Program-made: the position numbers and the translations under genes
Part shown: piece after piece, positions 1 to 8,321 of the stretch
Position numbering within the stretch: the stretch's first letter is position 1
How the letters are laid out: every line of letters starts with the position of its first letter
Notes under the pieces: generated by a model
The model's input: the letters and a program-made list of their open reading frames with translations, nothing else
Database searches by the model: none
What the model was told of the DNA's origin: nothing
Source of the DNA: a virus
Strand: one strand, 5' to 3'
IMG/VR virus record: IMGVR_UViG_3300042887_003321
Span: 1 to 64,000 of that record
DNA length: 64,000 nt

Positions 1-245
1 GAACCATCTTTGATGTAAGATTGGGTAGTTAAAATATCCTCTTCCTTTGCAGTCATATATTTTAATTCCACCTTACCTGATGATAGGGGGTTATCCTTAC
101 TATAAATTAAACCTCGTGAAGGTAATTCTATAATTTCAGTTGGAAAATTGTGCTCTTTTAGTTTTTGGGTTTCGTAGGCTTGTTTAATACTATCTACAAC
201 CTCTTTATTACTTTGTTGATAATCATCCGTTAGATTTTGGCTCAT
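1..245 (-). CDS. gp26: T4 gp26-like baseplate hub protein (partial, N-terminus)
   Basis: Only the first 81 codons lie in the window; the gene continues beyond position 1. The visible protein starts MSQNLTDDYQQ and contains ELPSRGLIYSKDNPLSSGKV followed by ELKYMTAKEEDILTTQSYI, the N-terminal signature of the T4 baseplate hub protein family (gp26, T4_baseplate family). In T4 this protein belongs to the central hub on which the baseplate and tail assemble. The ATG at 243-245 has an AAGGAGA ribosome site (GGAG complement at 253-256), which fixes the start. It lies downstream of the tail-tube gene and its terminator, with its own TATTTATA element. The family call is from recognised motifs; the hub role is by homology. 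Confidence 0.7.
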   Translation of the reverse strand, partial: MSQNLTDDYQQSNKEVVDSIKQAYETQKLKEHNFPTEIIELPSRGLIYSKDNPLSSGKVELKYMTAKEEDILTTQSYIKDG

Positions 246-262
246 AACTTTTCTCCTTTATA

Positions 263-270
263 TATAAATA
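263..270 (-). promoter_or_regulatory. TATTTATA boundary motif before gp26-like gene
   Basis: Coding strand reads TATTTATATATA, 17 nt before the ATG and just upstream of the GGAG site. It follows a terminator, as expected for a promoter restarting transcription. Promoter function is inferred from recurrence across the window. Confidence 0.45.
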
Positions 271-287
271 CAAAATTGAGATATTTT

Positions 288-322
288 TAATAAAACAAAA
301 ACCCCCCAAAATTGGGGGGTTC
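288..322 (-). terminator. Rho-independent terminator after tail tube gene
   Basis: On the minus strand AACCCCCC pairs with GGGGGGTT around an AAAATT-type centre (arms 300-309 and 312-321), followed by TTTGTTTT. It lies about 40 bases after the stop of the gp19 gene. The strong G-C stem plus T-tract is a textbook intrinsic terminator and closes the sheath-tube transcript. Confidence 0.85.
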
Positions 323-362
323 ACATTTTTCAATTTATATTTTTTACAATCCGAAAAATCAA

Positions 363-854
363 TTAATATTGTAGCACGGCGTAATCATAGGATAATCCCA
401 ATTCCACATTTGCTAATTCTGAATCTGATGTATAATCCATATCTGAAAATTTGGCTCTAGTAATAAAAGCCCCCTTCAATGTCCATTCTTCAACTTTATC
501 GCCAACCGGCCCTAATGAATTAAATGTAATCTCTTTTTTATAAAAATCAGAATAACCATCTCTACCTGTTACTGATTCGTGATGTAGGCGAACCCATTCC
601 ATAACGGCTTGTGCGCCAGATGGAACAATCGGGTCATAAAGTGTAATGGTTAATTCCTGCCATTCAGACCTACCCTTTACATATCTCCTAACATTGACAT
701 GGTCAACTGTTATTCTATTTTGTTGTAGTTCAGGCCTATTTGCTGCTTTAATTAAATACGCAGGAATTCCCTCAATATACATAATAAATCGATTAGCAAC
801 TTTGGGTTCAAAGTTGGTAAACATTATTTCTTGAGGTGTTAATAATTGTGCCAT
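363..854 (-). CDS. gp19: Tail tube protein (gp19-like)
   Basis: A 163-residue protein, the same length as T4 gp19, immediately downstream of the sheath gene. It resembles the myovirus tail-tube family: a start with FEPKVANRFIMYIEGIP, then a basic stretch (VRRYVKGRSEW) and the strand LTITLYDP. Hexamers of such proteins stack to form the inner tube through which DNA passes. The gene has a clean AGGAG site about 6 bases before the ATG and a TATTTATA motif in the short gap behind the sheath gene. It ends before a strong terminator. Gene order sheath-tube is that of T4-like phages, which supports the call. Confidence 0.88.
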   Translation of the reverse strand: MAQLLTPQEIMFTNFEPKVANRFIMYIEGIPAYLIKAANRPELQQNRITVDHVNVRRYVKGRSEWQELTITLYDPIVPSGAQAVMEWVRLHHESVTGRDGYSDFYKKEITFNSLGPVGDKVEEWTLKGAFITRAKFSDMDYTSDSELANVELGLSYDYAVLQY

Positions 855-872
855 TTATTTCTCCTAATTTAC

Positions 873-880
873 TATAAATA
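873..880 (-). promoter_or_regulatory. TATTTATA boundary motif before gp19
   Basis: Coding strand TATATTTATAG, 18 nt before the gp19 ATG with AGGAG between, and 14 nt after the sheath stop codon. No terminator separates the two genes, so it would be an extra promoter or a processing site. Confidence 0.4.
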
Positions 881-894
881 TACCCTATCCGAAA

Positions 895-3297
895 TTATCC
901 TTCAGGGAATGCTGCTCCAGTTGGTAATACACTAAAGTCTAATACAATGAATTCAGCAGTTTTCGCTGGTTGTAAGAAGATATCACCTTTTAAGATGTTT
1001 CTATCAATTACATCAGGCGTATTGTTTGATTCATCCATTATAACTCTGAATGCGTACAAACCATTTCTTTGTTGAATTGATTCCAAGTAAGGATTAACAA
1101 TGGATAAGAAACGATTTCGGGTTGCTGCTGTGTTATTTTCAAAAACCAAATATCTCGAAGAAGATGCGATAAACTTCTTAACTGCAATCAACAATCTTCT
1201 TACATTGATTCTATCCAACGCAGATGGTTTAGCTTGTAGGGTTTTCTGTCCAAATACAGTTGCTCCCTGACCAGGGAATGTTGCGATTGGATTCACTCTA
1301 CCAACATATAATTCATCTCTCTCATCGTGCGTTAATCTTGTCTTAACCTCAATTACATTTGATAATCCACCACGATTCAATCCAGCAGGTGCGTACCATT
1401 CGGCTGCAACCTGGTCATTGAATGCGATAACGCCAGGTAGAACTACGGATGGTGGGACCCAAACAGGCTTATTCTTATCCGTATCCAATATCTTAACCCA
1501 AGGGTGGTATGTTGCTACATAGTTGGAATCAAACGAAGAAAGTGAATTTACAACGGTTGATATATTATCACTCCAAGCACCACCATCCATTACAAAGAAT
1601 GTATCACCTCTATCTTCACAAAGGTCTTTTGCGTATGTGGTTACTGAAGAGTGTAATCTATTAATTACACCAGGAATAACAATCATATTCATATCAAACT
1701 CATCAGGATTTGATACTGCGTTTATTGCTTTTCTCAATGCAACAGTTCCTGCTGAGGTTGCTGATGTACAATCTAATCCCTGTGTGTTTCCTGTTACAAT
1801 ATCATTACCAACTAATACTTTTCTATTAGGTTGGAATCCATCAAAACCACCTTGAAATGGTATCATAAATTTCCTAGCATCCAATTGAGCGGTTGTGGCA
1901 CTATCAGTTAAAGAAATGGTAGTACTATTTGATTCACAAGTAGCCAAATCAAAATCAGAACCAACCGTAGTAGTGCTTGCATCGGGAAGTGGATTCAAAA
2001 AGTTTAAGTTATCAGTTGTAACAAAATCAAAAGAATAACCTAAATATACATTTTTATTGTATGAACCCGCCAATGATTGAGATGCTACATAAGTAGGGGA
2101 TGGAACAGTATAAGTTGATGGTATTGGTGATGTTAAAGCGCCAAATCCAAAAGGTAATAGCGACGAATCTATTGCTGCTGCGTCTACATCCGAATCAACT
2201 TCTACTCTAATGTAAACTGAATTGTTTGCATAATCACCATTTGTAGATAATTTTCCATTTGCATCTACAGTAATAAATCTATCACCAATTACTCTTTTGA
2301 TATAATTTGGTGAATTTGGGTCTAAGTTTACATTGTTGAATTCCTCTAAAGTATTAGGACGAGTGTCCGAATCTTGTACTCCTTGTCCAAAAATTGAATA
2401 AGGAATTTTAGAGGTATCTACTCTTCTTACTACAACAGTAAATGTACCATAGTCAGAACCTGGAACATCTGCCGCAGTTTTAATATCTCTGATACCCACT
2501 TTGATTTCATAGTTCGTTGAATTACCATGCGATAATGTATGGAACTTAAATAAGTTTACAGCAGTTCCACCAATCTTTTGTGATTTAATAAAAGGTGTTG
2601 ATGCTACTGAATATTCTTCTGAAAAATCAAATGTTGCAAATGATGCGGTTTGAACAAATACAATGTTACCACCAGTTTCTGCTGCAAAAGAAGCCGATTG
2701 GAATGTATTAAAGTTTAGGTATGTATATGCTTGTTTACTACTTTTCGGTAAGTATCCAAATGTTTTTGTAAAGTAATTTGCACTAGTTGGATTTAAGGAA
2801 GATGTTGTAGTGTTATTCCCCGTAAATGCCGAACCTGATAGAATTAATCCAAATGATGATGCGGTTACATTCGTTGTTGCACCACCTACCAAATTTCTAA
2901 CAAAAGATGTTTGAAACAAATCACCAGTAGCACTCGGAATAGAACCACTCAAAGATGGATAAAGAACCGCTGCTACTCTATTTCCTTGTGAAGAGGAAAT
3001 GTTTAAAACTAATGGTTTAGCAAATGTGTACCCATCAGTTCCTAATACCCTAACAATTGTTGCATTAGGAGCATCCTGCAAATAAGCTTGAGCGGTATAA
3101 GGAAGGTATGAATCCTCCGTTAAACCACCAAACTTTTGTTGGAACTCATTAAATGATTCAACCCGCGTTGGTACAAACGCAGGTCCTTTGATAGTTTGTC
3201 CGATAAGGACAGCACCTATTTCTGCTACCCCTTGAGGTAAAAACGATAAGTCCTTTTCTCGTGTAAAAACACCCGGACTAACAATTCTTTCAGCCAT
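895..3297 (-). CDS. gp18: Tail sheath protein (gp18-like)
   Basis: An 800-residue contractile-sheath protein (T4 gp18 is 659). The N-terminus (ERIVSPGVFTREKDLSFLP, then IGAVLIGQTIKGPAFVPT) and the C-terminal third (INVRRLLIAVKKFIASSSRY; GDIFLQPAKTAEFIVLDF) are the conserved sheath core that binds the tube and links subunits. The Ser/Thr-rich centre, about residues 130-450, is the variable outward-facing insertion and is longer than in T4. The start has a strong AGGAG site. It lies between a small coiled-coil gene and the tube gene. The protein polymerises around the tube and contracts to drive it through the host envelope. Confidence 0.93.
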   Translation of the reverse strand: MAERIVSPGVFTREKDLSFLPQGVAEIGAVLIGQTIKGPAFVPTRVESFNEFQQKFGGLTEDSYLPYTAQAYLQDAPNATIVRVLGTDGYTFAKPLVLNISSSQGNRVAAVLYPSLSGSIPSATGDLFQTSFVRNLVGGATTNVTASSFGLILSGSAFTGNNTTTSSLNPTSANYFTKTFGYLPKSSKQAYTYLNFNTFQSASFAAETGGNIVFVQTASFATFDFSEEYSVASTPFIKSQKIGGTAVNLFKFHTLSHGNSTNYEIKVGIRDIKTAADVPGSDYGTFTVVVRRVDTSKIPYSIFGQGVQDSDTRPNTLEEFNNVNLDPNSPNYIKRVIGDRFITVDANGKLSTNGDYANNSVYIRVEVDSDVDAAAIDSSLLPFGFGALTSPIPSTYTVPSPTYVASQSLAGSYNKNVYLGYSFDFVTTDNLNFLNPLPDASTTTVGSDFDLATCESNSTTISLTDSATTAQLDARKFMIPFQGGFDGFQPNRKVLVGNDIVTGNTQGLDCTSATSAGTVALRKAINAVSNPDEFDMNMIVIPGVINRLHSSVTTYAKDLCEDRGDTFFVMDGGAWSDNISTVVNSLSSFDSNYVATYHPWVKILDTDKNKPVWVPPSVVLPGVIAFNDQVAAEWYAPAGLNRGGLSNVIEVKTRLTHDERDELYVGRVNPIATFPGQGATVFGQKTLQAKPSALDRINVRRLLIAVKKFIASSSRYLVFENNTAATRNRFLSIVNPYLESIQQRNGLYAFRVIMDESNNTPDVIDRNILKGDIFLQPAKTAEFIVLDFSVLPTGAAFPEG

Positions 3298-3329
3298 TAC
3301 ATTCTCCTAATAGTTTTTGTTTCTATATA

Positions 3330-3336
3330 ATAAATA
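3330..3336 (-). promoter_or_regulatory. TATTTAT core motif before gp18
   Basis: Coding strand GTATTTATTATATAG, 32 nt upstream of the sheath ATG and 24 nt beyond the preceding stop. Same core as the other boundary sites, with T instead of A after the core. Confidence 0.4.
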
Positions 3337-3360
3337 CAAAAAAATTAGGGAAACCTATAC

Positions 3361-3642
3361 TTATTGAACTGATGTGAAAGTGTTTGTATCAATATCGTAA
3401 GAACCTACACCATACTTTTGTGTCAATTCTTTACCAAATTCGTTTTGTGACTTAACTAATTCTTTATAAGTTGATATTAACTCTTCTTTTTCAGCTCTTA
3501 AATTAGCGAAAATTTCCTCTAACTCTTTGGATTGTATTTCAATTTCTCCAAGCCGTGCCGTAACTGCAATACTTTTTTGACGAAATTCTAAAAGCTTTTC
3601 TCTTTCAGTTTCTTCAAATTGTTTTACTACTTTTTCTTCCAT
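3361..3642 (-). CDS. Small coiled-coil protein of unknown function
   Basis: A 93-residue, highly charged protein. Residues 1-70 form a long predicted coiled coil with heptad-spaced Leu/Ile and many Glu/Lys (KLLEFRQKSIAVTARLGEIE). A short polar tail with YGVGSYDIDTNTF follows. No family was recognised. Similar small helical proteins often lie between neck and sheath genes in T4-like marine phages; an assembly factor or chaperone is possible but unproven. It is preceded by a gap carrying the TATTTATA motif. Confidence 0.7.
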   Translation of the reverse strand: MEEKVVKQFEETEREKLLEFRQKSIAVTARLGEIEIQSKELEEIFANLRAEKEELISTYKELVKSQNEFGKELTQKYGVGSYDIDTNTFTSVQ

Positions 3643-3676
3643 AGATTTTGTTTTTAAGTTGTTTAACTAATGTATA

Positions 3677-3684
3677 TATAAATA
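3677..3684 (-). promoter_or_regulatory. TATTTATA boundary motif before coiled-coil gene
   Basis: Coding strand TAGATATTTATATATAC, 34 nt before the ATG at 3642 and 9 nt past the gp15-like stop. Same extended form as at 7555. Confidence 0.4.
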
Positions 3685-3693
3685 TCTAAAAAA

Positions 3694-4530
3694 TTATATA
3701 AAATCGTTTTGTGGGTTTGTTTGACCACTTAATTGTGGGTTTTCCGTAAAAGAAATTTTTCCAACTGAATAAACTTTTCTATTGTTTGGATTCATTCCCG
3801 CAAACTCAGGCACAATGTACGCTTTTGATACCAAAGTAATACTTGCTCTTACTATTCTATCATCTCCCGCATCGGTTATTGTTTCAAAGTTGTATCCATC
3901 ACCTTTTATTTGGAATTTGAATCTATCACCAAATGACCTACCTTGAAAGAAAATGATTTGTTCAACTACTTTGTTTAGTTGTTCCATATAATCACACCAT
4001 ATGTTCATTTCATATTGAACATCTAAGTAATCAGGTCTTTCAACAGCAATATATTCTTTTACAGGAGTTTGTCCAGTCAATATAGAAAATTGGTCATATC
4101 TATTTGCTTTTGTGTATTTCCGCTCAAATGGTTGGTGTGCATCTTCGGAATTTAAAACCTTTAACTTTGCAGCCTGTTGATTGGTTGATAAGGAGGTTCT
4201 TTTAAATACAATTACAGGTGTTTGTATTTTCCCGTTTGCATCTCGCATAAACCCATCTCTTTGAGCCGATACCCATTTTTCGGGATTTGCATAAATTACT
4301 GGGATAGGTATGATTTGCCCATCATCCACTACAAATGGTTTTACATCTTTTACTAAAAAATCTTTGAAAGCCAAGTCAATATCATAGATACCAATGGATA
4401 TATTTTGTGTATTATCCGTGTCCCGTCTAACCTGCTTTGCCTTATTTAACTTAGGATTTTCCGATGTAGATGACATCGTCTGCTTTAAATCAGGCTTTTC
4501 AGAGTTTATATCTCTATATGTGTTACCCAT
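3694..4530 (-). CDS. gp15: Tail sheath stabiliser / tail terminator (gp15-like)
   Basis: A 278-residue protein. The stretch IGIYDIDLAFKDFLVKDVKP, followed by IIPIPVIYANPEKWVSAQRD, is characteristic of the T4 gp15 family, which caps the tail and joins it to the neck. Other visible features are VVEQIIFFQGRSFG and a Pro/Asn-rich C-terminus. It starts one base after the gp14-like stop codon, so the two are translationally linked. Its place between neck and sheath genes is as expected. The first 45 residues are polar and probably disordered. Confidence 0.75.
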   Translation of the reverse strand: MGNTYRDINSEKPDLKQTMSSTSENPKLNKAKQVRRDTDNTQNISIGIYDIDLAFKDFLVKDVKPFVVDDGQIIPIPVIYANPEKWVSAQRDGFMRDANGKIQTPVIVFKRTSLSTNQQAAKLKVLNSEDAHQPFERKYTKANRYDQFSILTGQTPVKEYIAVERPDYLDVQYEMNIWCDYMEQLNKVVEQIIFFQGRSFGDRFKFQIKGDGYNFETITDAGDDRIVRASITLVSKAYIVPEFAGMNPNNRKVYSVGKISFTENPQLSGQTNPQNDFI

Positions 4531-4531
4531 C

Positions 4532-5062
4532 TTATAATCCTACTGGTAAATAACTATCATTTGTTGTAGAGTTTCCATATCTTACATCAATCAACTTAAT
4601 GGATGTTTGGCGGGTAACATGCGTAAGGCATGATATGGAAATTGATGTTCCGTGTCCATCACCACCATCCCAAGTTTCAGGATTCTTACCTACAAACAAT
4701 CGGTTTTCATTTACATTATCAACCATATAATATTCATTATCCCATTGTATGATATCACCAACATCTGGTTTAACATCTTTATCATCTTTTAAAGTATCCC
4801 TTAAAAAGTTGAATGTAGCTGTATGTGCGTATGATTGTCCAAAATCATCTGAAACCGCTTCAGTATCCTGTCTATCAATTAAGCAGGGGATTTTAACAGG
4901 ATTATAAAAAACTTTATCTTTTGATTCCCCATAAAGATTTACCAACGATTCATCCAATACAGGCTTATAATAATACACTTCTGTATCAATTATTTCATTG
5001 ATGAGTTCTTTGTTTAACCTTCTGATTAAACTAATATCTCTTGCCGAACCAAATAATGCCAT
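4532..5062 (-). CDS. gp14: Neck / head completion protein (gp14-like)
   Basis: A 176-residue protein beginning MALFGSARDISLIRRLNKEL followed by INEIIDTEVYYYKP, an N-terminus typical of the T4 gp14 neck family. The middle holds a compact beta-rich domain (VKPDVGDIIQWDNEYYMVD). Gp14 with gp13 forms the collar that seals the filled head and accepts the tail. The gene sits directly downstream of the gp13-like gene with a four-base gap. It is shorter than T4 gp14 (256 residues), mostly in the C-terminal half, as in related marine phages. Confidence 0.75.
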   Translation of the reverse strand: MALFGSARDISLIRRLNKELINEIIDTEVYYYKPVLDESLVNLYGESKDKVFYNPVKIPCLIDRQDTEAVSDDFGQSYAHTATFNFLRDTLKDDKDVKPDVGDIIQWDNEYYMVDNVNENRLFVGKNPETWDGGDGHGTSISISCLTHVTRQTSIKLIDVRYGNSTTNDSYLPVGL

Positions 5063-5066
5063 TGGA

Positions 5067-6230
5067 TTATCCTATATAAATTGGCATTGGGACACGATTA
5101 AGTGTTGATTCTAAAAATTCAGTTTCATCCTTTTTGGCTTCTAAAAGCGACCTTCTGCTTGTTGCTTCTAACATCTCTTTAATTTGTGTTATTAACTGCT
5201 CTTTTTCAGTTGCGGCTTGGGTTCTTAAATCTGAACCATCCAATGTAACTTCAGCGCCAGGGATTGGAATTGAACTAAATTTAGAACGAACTGTCCCCAA
5301 TACCTCTTTTACCAATACCAATGTATATTTAAATATCCACTGTCTACCATGCGCATTTATATCACAATAATCTAATCTACCAAATGGAGCATTTGAAAAA
5401 TCGGATACAACATTTTCTTTAGCCACTGGATTATTTCTCTCCGAATCCAATGTATATTCAAAGTGAATTTTTAACCCATCGTATAAATCCGTTGGAAATG
5501 GAAATATACGAATCCTTTTACCATACAACTTAAACCCATATTGAGATTTTCTAATCAAGTCGTTAAATTCAATCGCCTGTAAACGAAGAAGGTCATCATA
5601 CATAGGTTGCATCATAAACGATACACCCGGTGAGTAATTACCCCAACCAAAGGTTTCCATCATTTGTTGCGAACCTAAGCCTGTTCCAATGAACGGGTCA
5701 AAGTAACGAACAATCGCAGGTGGGTTCTCGTGGTGCATTTTACGAATAGTTATAGAATCGGTTGATAAATTACCTGCTTCTAAACTTGCCACCGAGCTAT
5801 CACCCAAATCATAAATTTGTACTCCGGTTACCATTGTAAATGAGCCTGTATAGTGAGTTAATCTACCACCACTCCCCGCTTCAGTTCCATAATCAGATGC
5901 GATATTTACTACCCCACCAAAGTTATTGTTCAACAATTTTTTGGTAAAGTTGCTGGTTAGCGATGAACCCTGAATACTTAATAAGTTTTCTTTGGTTCGG
6001 TATTGGTTTAATTGGGATGAAAATTCATCTACTGCTTCTTCAAAGCACGCATAAAAATCTATATCTTGCAGTTCTATATCCACAATAGGATAACCAAGCC
6101 TCAGAGAACACCACTTTGTTACTGAGTCTGCATCAACTTGGAAATCATAATCATTATCAAACCATCCAAAGGGTGTTTTACCAGGAAAGAATGATGATGA
6201 ACCAGGATATATTGGAATATTAACTGCCAT
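5067..6230 (-). CDS. gp13: Neck protein (gp13-like)
   Basis: A 387-residue protein. The C-terminal part carries the gp13 family signature: HGRQWIFKYTLVLVKEVLG, then KFSSIPIPGAEVTLDGSDL and a long helix ending near EFLESTLNR. The first 60 residues hold a helix with WCSLRLGYPIVDIELQDIDF. The central segment (GVQIYDLGD; VRYFDPFIGTG) is beta-rich. Gp13 binds the portal vertex after packaging and forms the neck with gp14. It is followed closely by gp14 and gp15 homologues, reproducing the T4 order 13-14-15. Confidence 0.8.
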   Translation of the reverse strand: MAVNIPIYPGSSSFFPGKTPFGWFDNDYDFQVDADSVTKWCSLRLGYPIVDIELQDIDFYACFEEAVDEFSSQLNQYRTKENLLSIQGSSLTSNFTKKLLNNNFGGVVNIASDYGTEAGSGGRLTHYTGSFTMVTGVQIYDLGDSSVASLEAGNLSTDSITIRKMHHENPPAIVRYFDPFIGTGLGSQQMMETFGWGNYSPGVSFMMQPMYDDLLRLQAIEFNDLIRKSQYGFKLYGKRIRIFPFPTDLYDGLKIHFEYTLDSERNNPVAKENVVSDFSNAPFGRLDYCDINAHGRQWIFKYTLVLVKEVLGTVRSKFSSIPIPGAEVTLDGSDLRTQAATEKEQLITQIKEMLEATSRRSLLEAKKDETEFLESTLNRVPMPIYIG

Positions 6231-6235
6231 TTTTG

Positions 6236-6583
6236 TTATTCTCCGCTACCGTCGGTTGTTGGTTCGGTTGGTTCTACAACCACAGGTTTTACATAATGTT
6301 CAAATATTGCCGCAGCGTTTACATCGTTTGCGGTTTTAAGGTTATTAATAACATAGGTTTCTAACGCATCAATTAGTTTTGAATAACCATCCGTAATTTC
6401 GGAGTTATACACTAATTCATTTTTATCAATTGAATGATATGCTACCGTTCCACCTCCGCTGATATGAACATCCATCTGTAATTGTCCTGCGTATTGTAAA
6501 TGCGGAACAAGTGTTAGTAGTGGTGATTCGTGAATCAGGCCTGTTGTTGGGTTTTTGAAATACCCTGTTACTTTTATTGCCAT
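6236..6583 (-). CDS. Small structural protein of unknown function
   Basis: A 115-residue protein starting MAIKVTGYFKNPTTGLIHES. It is mainly beta-strand in character, with one helix (KLIDALETYVINNL) and an acidic Pro/Thr-rich tail (EPTEPTTDGSGE). It was not assigned to a named family. The position between a collagen-like fibre gene and gp13 suggests a minor virion component. The start has a GGAG site and an upstream TATTTATA motif. Confidence 0.7.
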   Translation of the reverse strand: MAIKVTGYFKNPTTGLIHESPLLTLVPHLQYAGQLQMDVHISGGGTVAYHSIDKNELVYNSEITDGYSKLIDALETYVINNLKTANDVNAAAIFEHYVKPVVVEPTEPTTDGSGE

Positions 6584-6602
6584 AATACTTTTCTCCGTTT
6601 TA

Positions 6603-6610
6603 TATAAATA
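6603..6610 (-). promoter_or_regulatory. TATTTATA boundary motif before 115-aa gene
   Basis: Coding strand ACTATTTATATAAAACGGAG, 19 nt before the ATG at 6583, with the ribosome site directly downstream. Confidence 0.4.
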
Positions 6611-6633
6611 GTTTTATTTTTGATTATGTGGTT

Positions 6634-7146
6634 TTAATATAATGCGTTCCAAGAAGAACCATTCCAAAAATAAGGTTTTAAATTTGCACCACTACCACTC
6701 GTTGCGAATGATGCGGATGGAACATTACTTGTTGGTAGGGGATGGAGTGGTGATAGGGTAAATAATGCGTTTGCTCCTGTAATGTGTAACTGAGATTGTG
6801 GGGTAGTAGTTCCTATACCTACATTACCACTCGAACTTACAAATAAAAATGTAGATGAACCACTTTGTACTTTAAAAGTATCTGTTCCTATATTTACAGA
6901 AGCAGTTATACTGCCTGTAGTTATTTGATTAGTAATTGCAGTTCCTGCATTGCCCATATCCCCTTTATCACCCTTATCACCTTTAGGGCCTTTAGATGCT
7001 ACAGTAACAACTGTTGTTTCTTTTTGTGTTACATTAACAGATGTATCTCGGTTCTTATCAGAGATTACAATCGTGTTTTCGTTTTTGGTTAATTCTACTG
7101 AATTTTGATTTGGTACAACTTTTACATTTAGTCTATCATTATTCAC
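6634..7146 (-). CDS. Collagen-like short fibre protein
   Basis: A 170-residue protein in three parts. Residues 1-50 are a polar beta-rich head. A Gly-X-Y collagen-like run (GPKGDKGDKGDMGNAG) follows at about residues 53-68. The C-terminal half has the fibre cassette SSSGNVGIGTTTPQSQLHIT and a small terminal domain ending in FWNGSSWNALY. Collagen-like runs and GIGTTTP cassettes point to a trimeric fibre or whisker attached to the neck or capsid. The ATG overlaps the stop of the upstream gene by four bases, so the pair is translationally coupled. Confidence 0.75.
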   Translation of the reverse strand: MNNDRLNVKVVPNQNSVELTKNENTIVISDKNRDTSVNVTQKETTVVTVASKGPKGDKGDKGDMGNAGTAITNQITTGSITASVNIGTDTFKVQSGSSTFLFVSSSGNVGIGTTTPQSQLHITGANALFTLSPLHPLPTSNVPSASFATSGSGANLKPYFWNGSSWNALY

Positions 7147-7532
7147 CTAGTTACCTCTTTTGAAAGTTTTACTATACCTTCCAATAATCTTGTAACCACA
7201 CCTGTAGAGGATTCTAATTCTATATCGTAAACCCCCTCCGTAAAACTTAATCCAGATGATGTTGCTGCAGAAATAAATAAACCAACACTACCTGATGTTC
7301 TTGGTAATGTTAGTGATGCGGAGGTTGGTGTTAAGTTTAAACCCGTACCATCGGATGCGGTAACACTTGTTATTGATAGATGTGTTGTAGATGAATCTAT
7401 CGTTGGTCTTATTTGCATCCTTGCCGTATATCCACTTAAATCAACAGGATTTCCATTAGAATCTTTATATTCCAACAATAAATCAGTAGTTGCTCCCTGC
7501 TCTATGGTTAATAAGTATCTTCCTGCTGCCAT
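7143..7532 (-). CDS. Small beta-sandwich structural protein
   Basis: A 129-residue beta-rich protein. The opening (YLLTIEQGATTDLLLEYKDS) and the segments VDLSGYTARMQIRP and GVYDIELESSTGVVTRLLEG resemble phage baseplate-upper-protein-like or neck decoration domains that precede a fibre gene. It is coupled by a four-base overlap to the collagen-like gene and probably forms its adaptor; that role is inferred. The gene has a strong GAGGAG ribosome site. Confidence 0.7.
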   Translation of the reverse strand: MAAGRYLLTIEQGATTDLLLEYKDSNGNPVDLSGYTARMQIRPTIDSSTTHLSITSVTASDGTGLNLTPTSASLTLPRTSGSVGLFISAATSSGLSFTEGVYDIELESSTGVVTRLLEGIVKLSKEVTR

Positions 7533-7554
7533 TTTTTTACTCCTCTATTATTAA

Positions 7555-7562
7555 TATAAATA
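7555..7562 (-). promoter_or_regulatory. TATTTATA boundary motif before 129-aa gene
   Basis: Coding strand AGATATTTATATTAATAATAG, 22 nt before the ATG at 7532 and one base after the PhoH-like stop codon. Confidence 0.4.
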
Positions 7563-7563
7563 T

Positions 7564-8223
7564 CTAATATTCGTATAATAGTTTAAATATTTCATCCAAC
7601 GCTGGGTGTCTATGATTATCTTTTAAAGTTACAGTGTAAACATACCCACTTGGTTTTAATTTTGCTACCTCATGAATAGCAGAATCGTTTGCGGATTTTA
7701 AATCTATCTGTTGTGGGTCTCCACATAATATCATCTTTGAATTCTTACCCAATCTCCCCAATACCATCGCAAGTTGGGATTTTGTAAGATTCTGAAACTC
7801 ATCAACAATACAAACACAATCATCAAAGGTTCTACCTCTAAAGTGTGTAAGCGATACCAACTCTACTTTTTCATCCTGCTCCATCTTATCTAATACAGAA
7901 GATTTATCATACACCTTTCGCATATTAGAACGAATAGGGACTAACCACGGCTCTAATTTTTCTTCTAAAGAACCAGGTAAAAATCCATTATCTTCATTGG
8001 ATACCGTTGGTCTTGTAACAACAATTTTGTTATAATCCCTTTTAAAAAAAGAATCTAATGCGATTTGGCAGGCAAGAAGTGTTTTACCACTACCCGCTTT
8101 TCCCATTACAAAATTAAATGGGTGTTGAAGAATATTTTGTTTTGCCTGCTTTTGTTCATCAGAAAGTGTGATTGAGAACTTTATATCTCCCTTTGGGACT
8201 CGTTTTTCTATGTTTTCAGTCAT
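7564..8223 (-). CDS. phoH: PhoH-like ATPase
   Basis: A 219-residue P-loop ATPase of the PhoH family. Walker A is GKAGSGKT at residues 41-48. The family motifs VVTRPTVSNEDNGFLPG and Walker B CIVDEFQNLT follow, then MILCGDPQQIDL (sensor/SF1-like region) and LKDNHRHPALDEIFKLL at the end. PhoH homologues are very common in marine T4-like phages; a role in RNA metabolism has been proposed but is not settled. The gene follows the major capsid terminator and has its own TATTTATA element, so it probably starts a new transcript. Confidence 0.92.
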   Translation of the reverse strand: MTENIEKRVPKGDIKFSITLSDEQKQAKQNILQHPFNFVMGKAGSGKTLLACQIALDSFFKRDYNKIVVTRPTVSNEDNGFLPGSLEEKLEPWLVPIRSNMRKVYDKSSVLDKMEQDEKVELVSLTHFRGRTFDDCVCIVDEFQNLTKSQLAMVLGRLGKNSKMILCGDPQQIDLKSANDSAIHEVAKLKPSGYVYTVTLKDNHRHPALDEIFKLLYEY

Positions 8224-8246
8224 AATTGTAACCCATTTAAGTTTAC

Positions 8247-8254
8247 TATAAATA
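8247..8254 (-). promoter_or_regulatory. TATTTATA motif directly after gp23 terminator
   Basis: Coding strand GGGATATTTATAGTAAAC lies between the gp23 terminator and the phoH ATG, 23 nt from the latter. This terminator-then-motif arrangement is the best positional argument that the motif is promoter-related. Confidence 0.5.
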
Positions 8255-8261
8255 TCCCCAT

Positions 8262-8299
8262 AAAAAACAAAAGGGGAAGGTTTTCACCCTCCCCCTTTG
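8262..8299 (-). terminator. Rho-independent terminator after major capsid gene
   Basis: Minus strand forms an imperfect hairpin CAAAGGGGGAGGG / CCTTCCCCTTTTG around a short GTGAAAA loop, followed by TTTTTTA. It begins about 20 bases after the gp23 stop. It probably stops transcription of the head operon before phoH. Confidence 0.8.
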
Positions 8300-8321
8300 A
8301 ATTTATAATCCTTCAATCAGA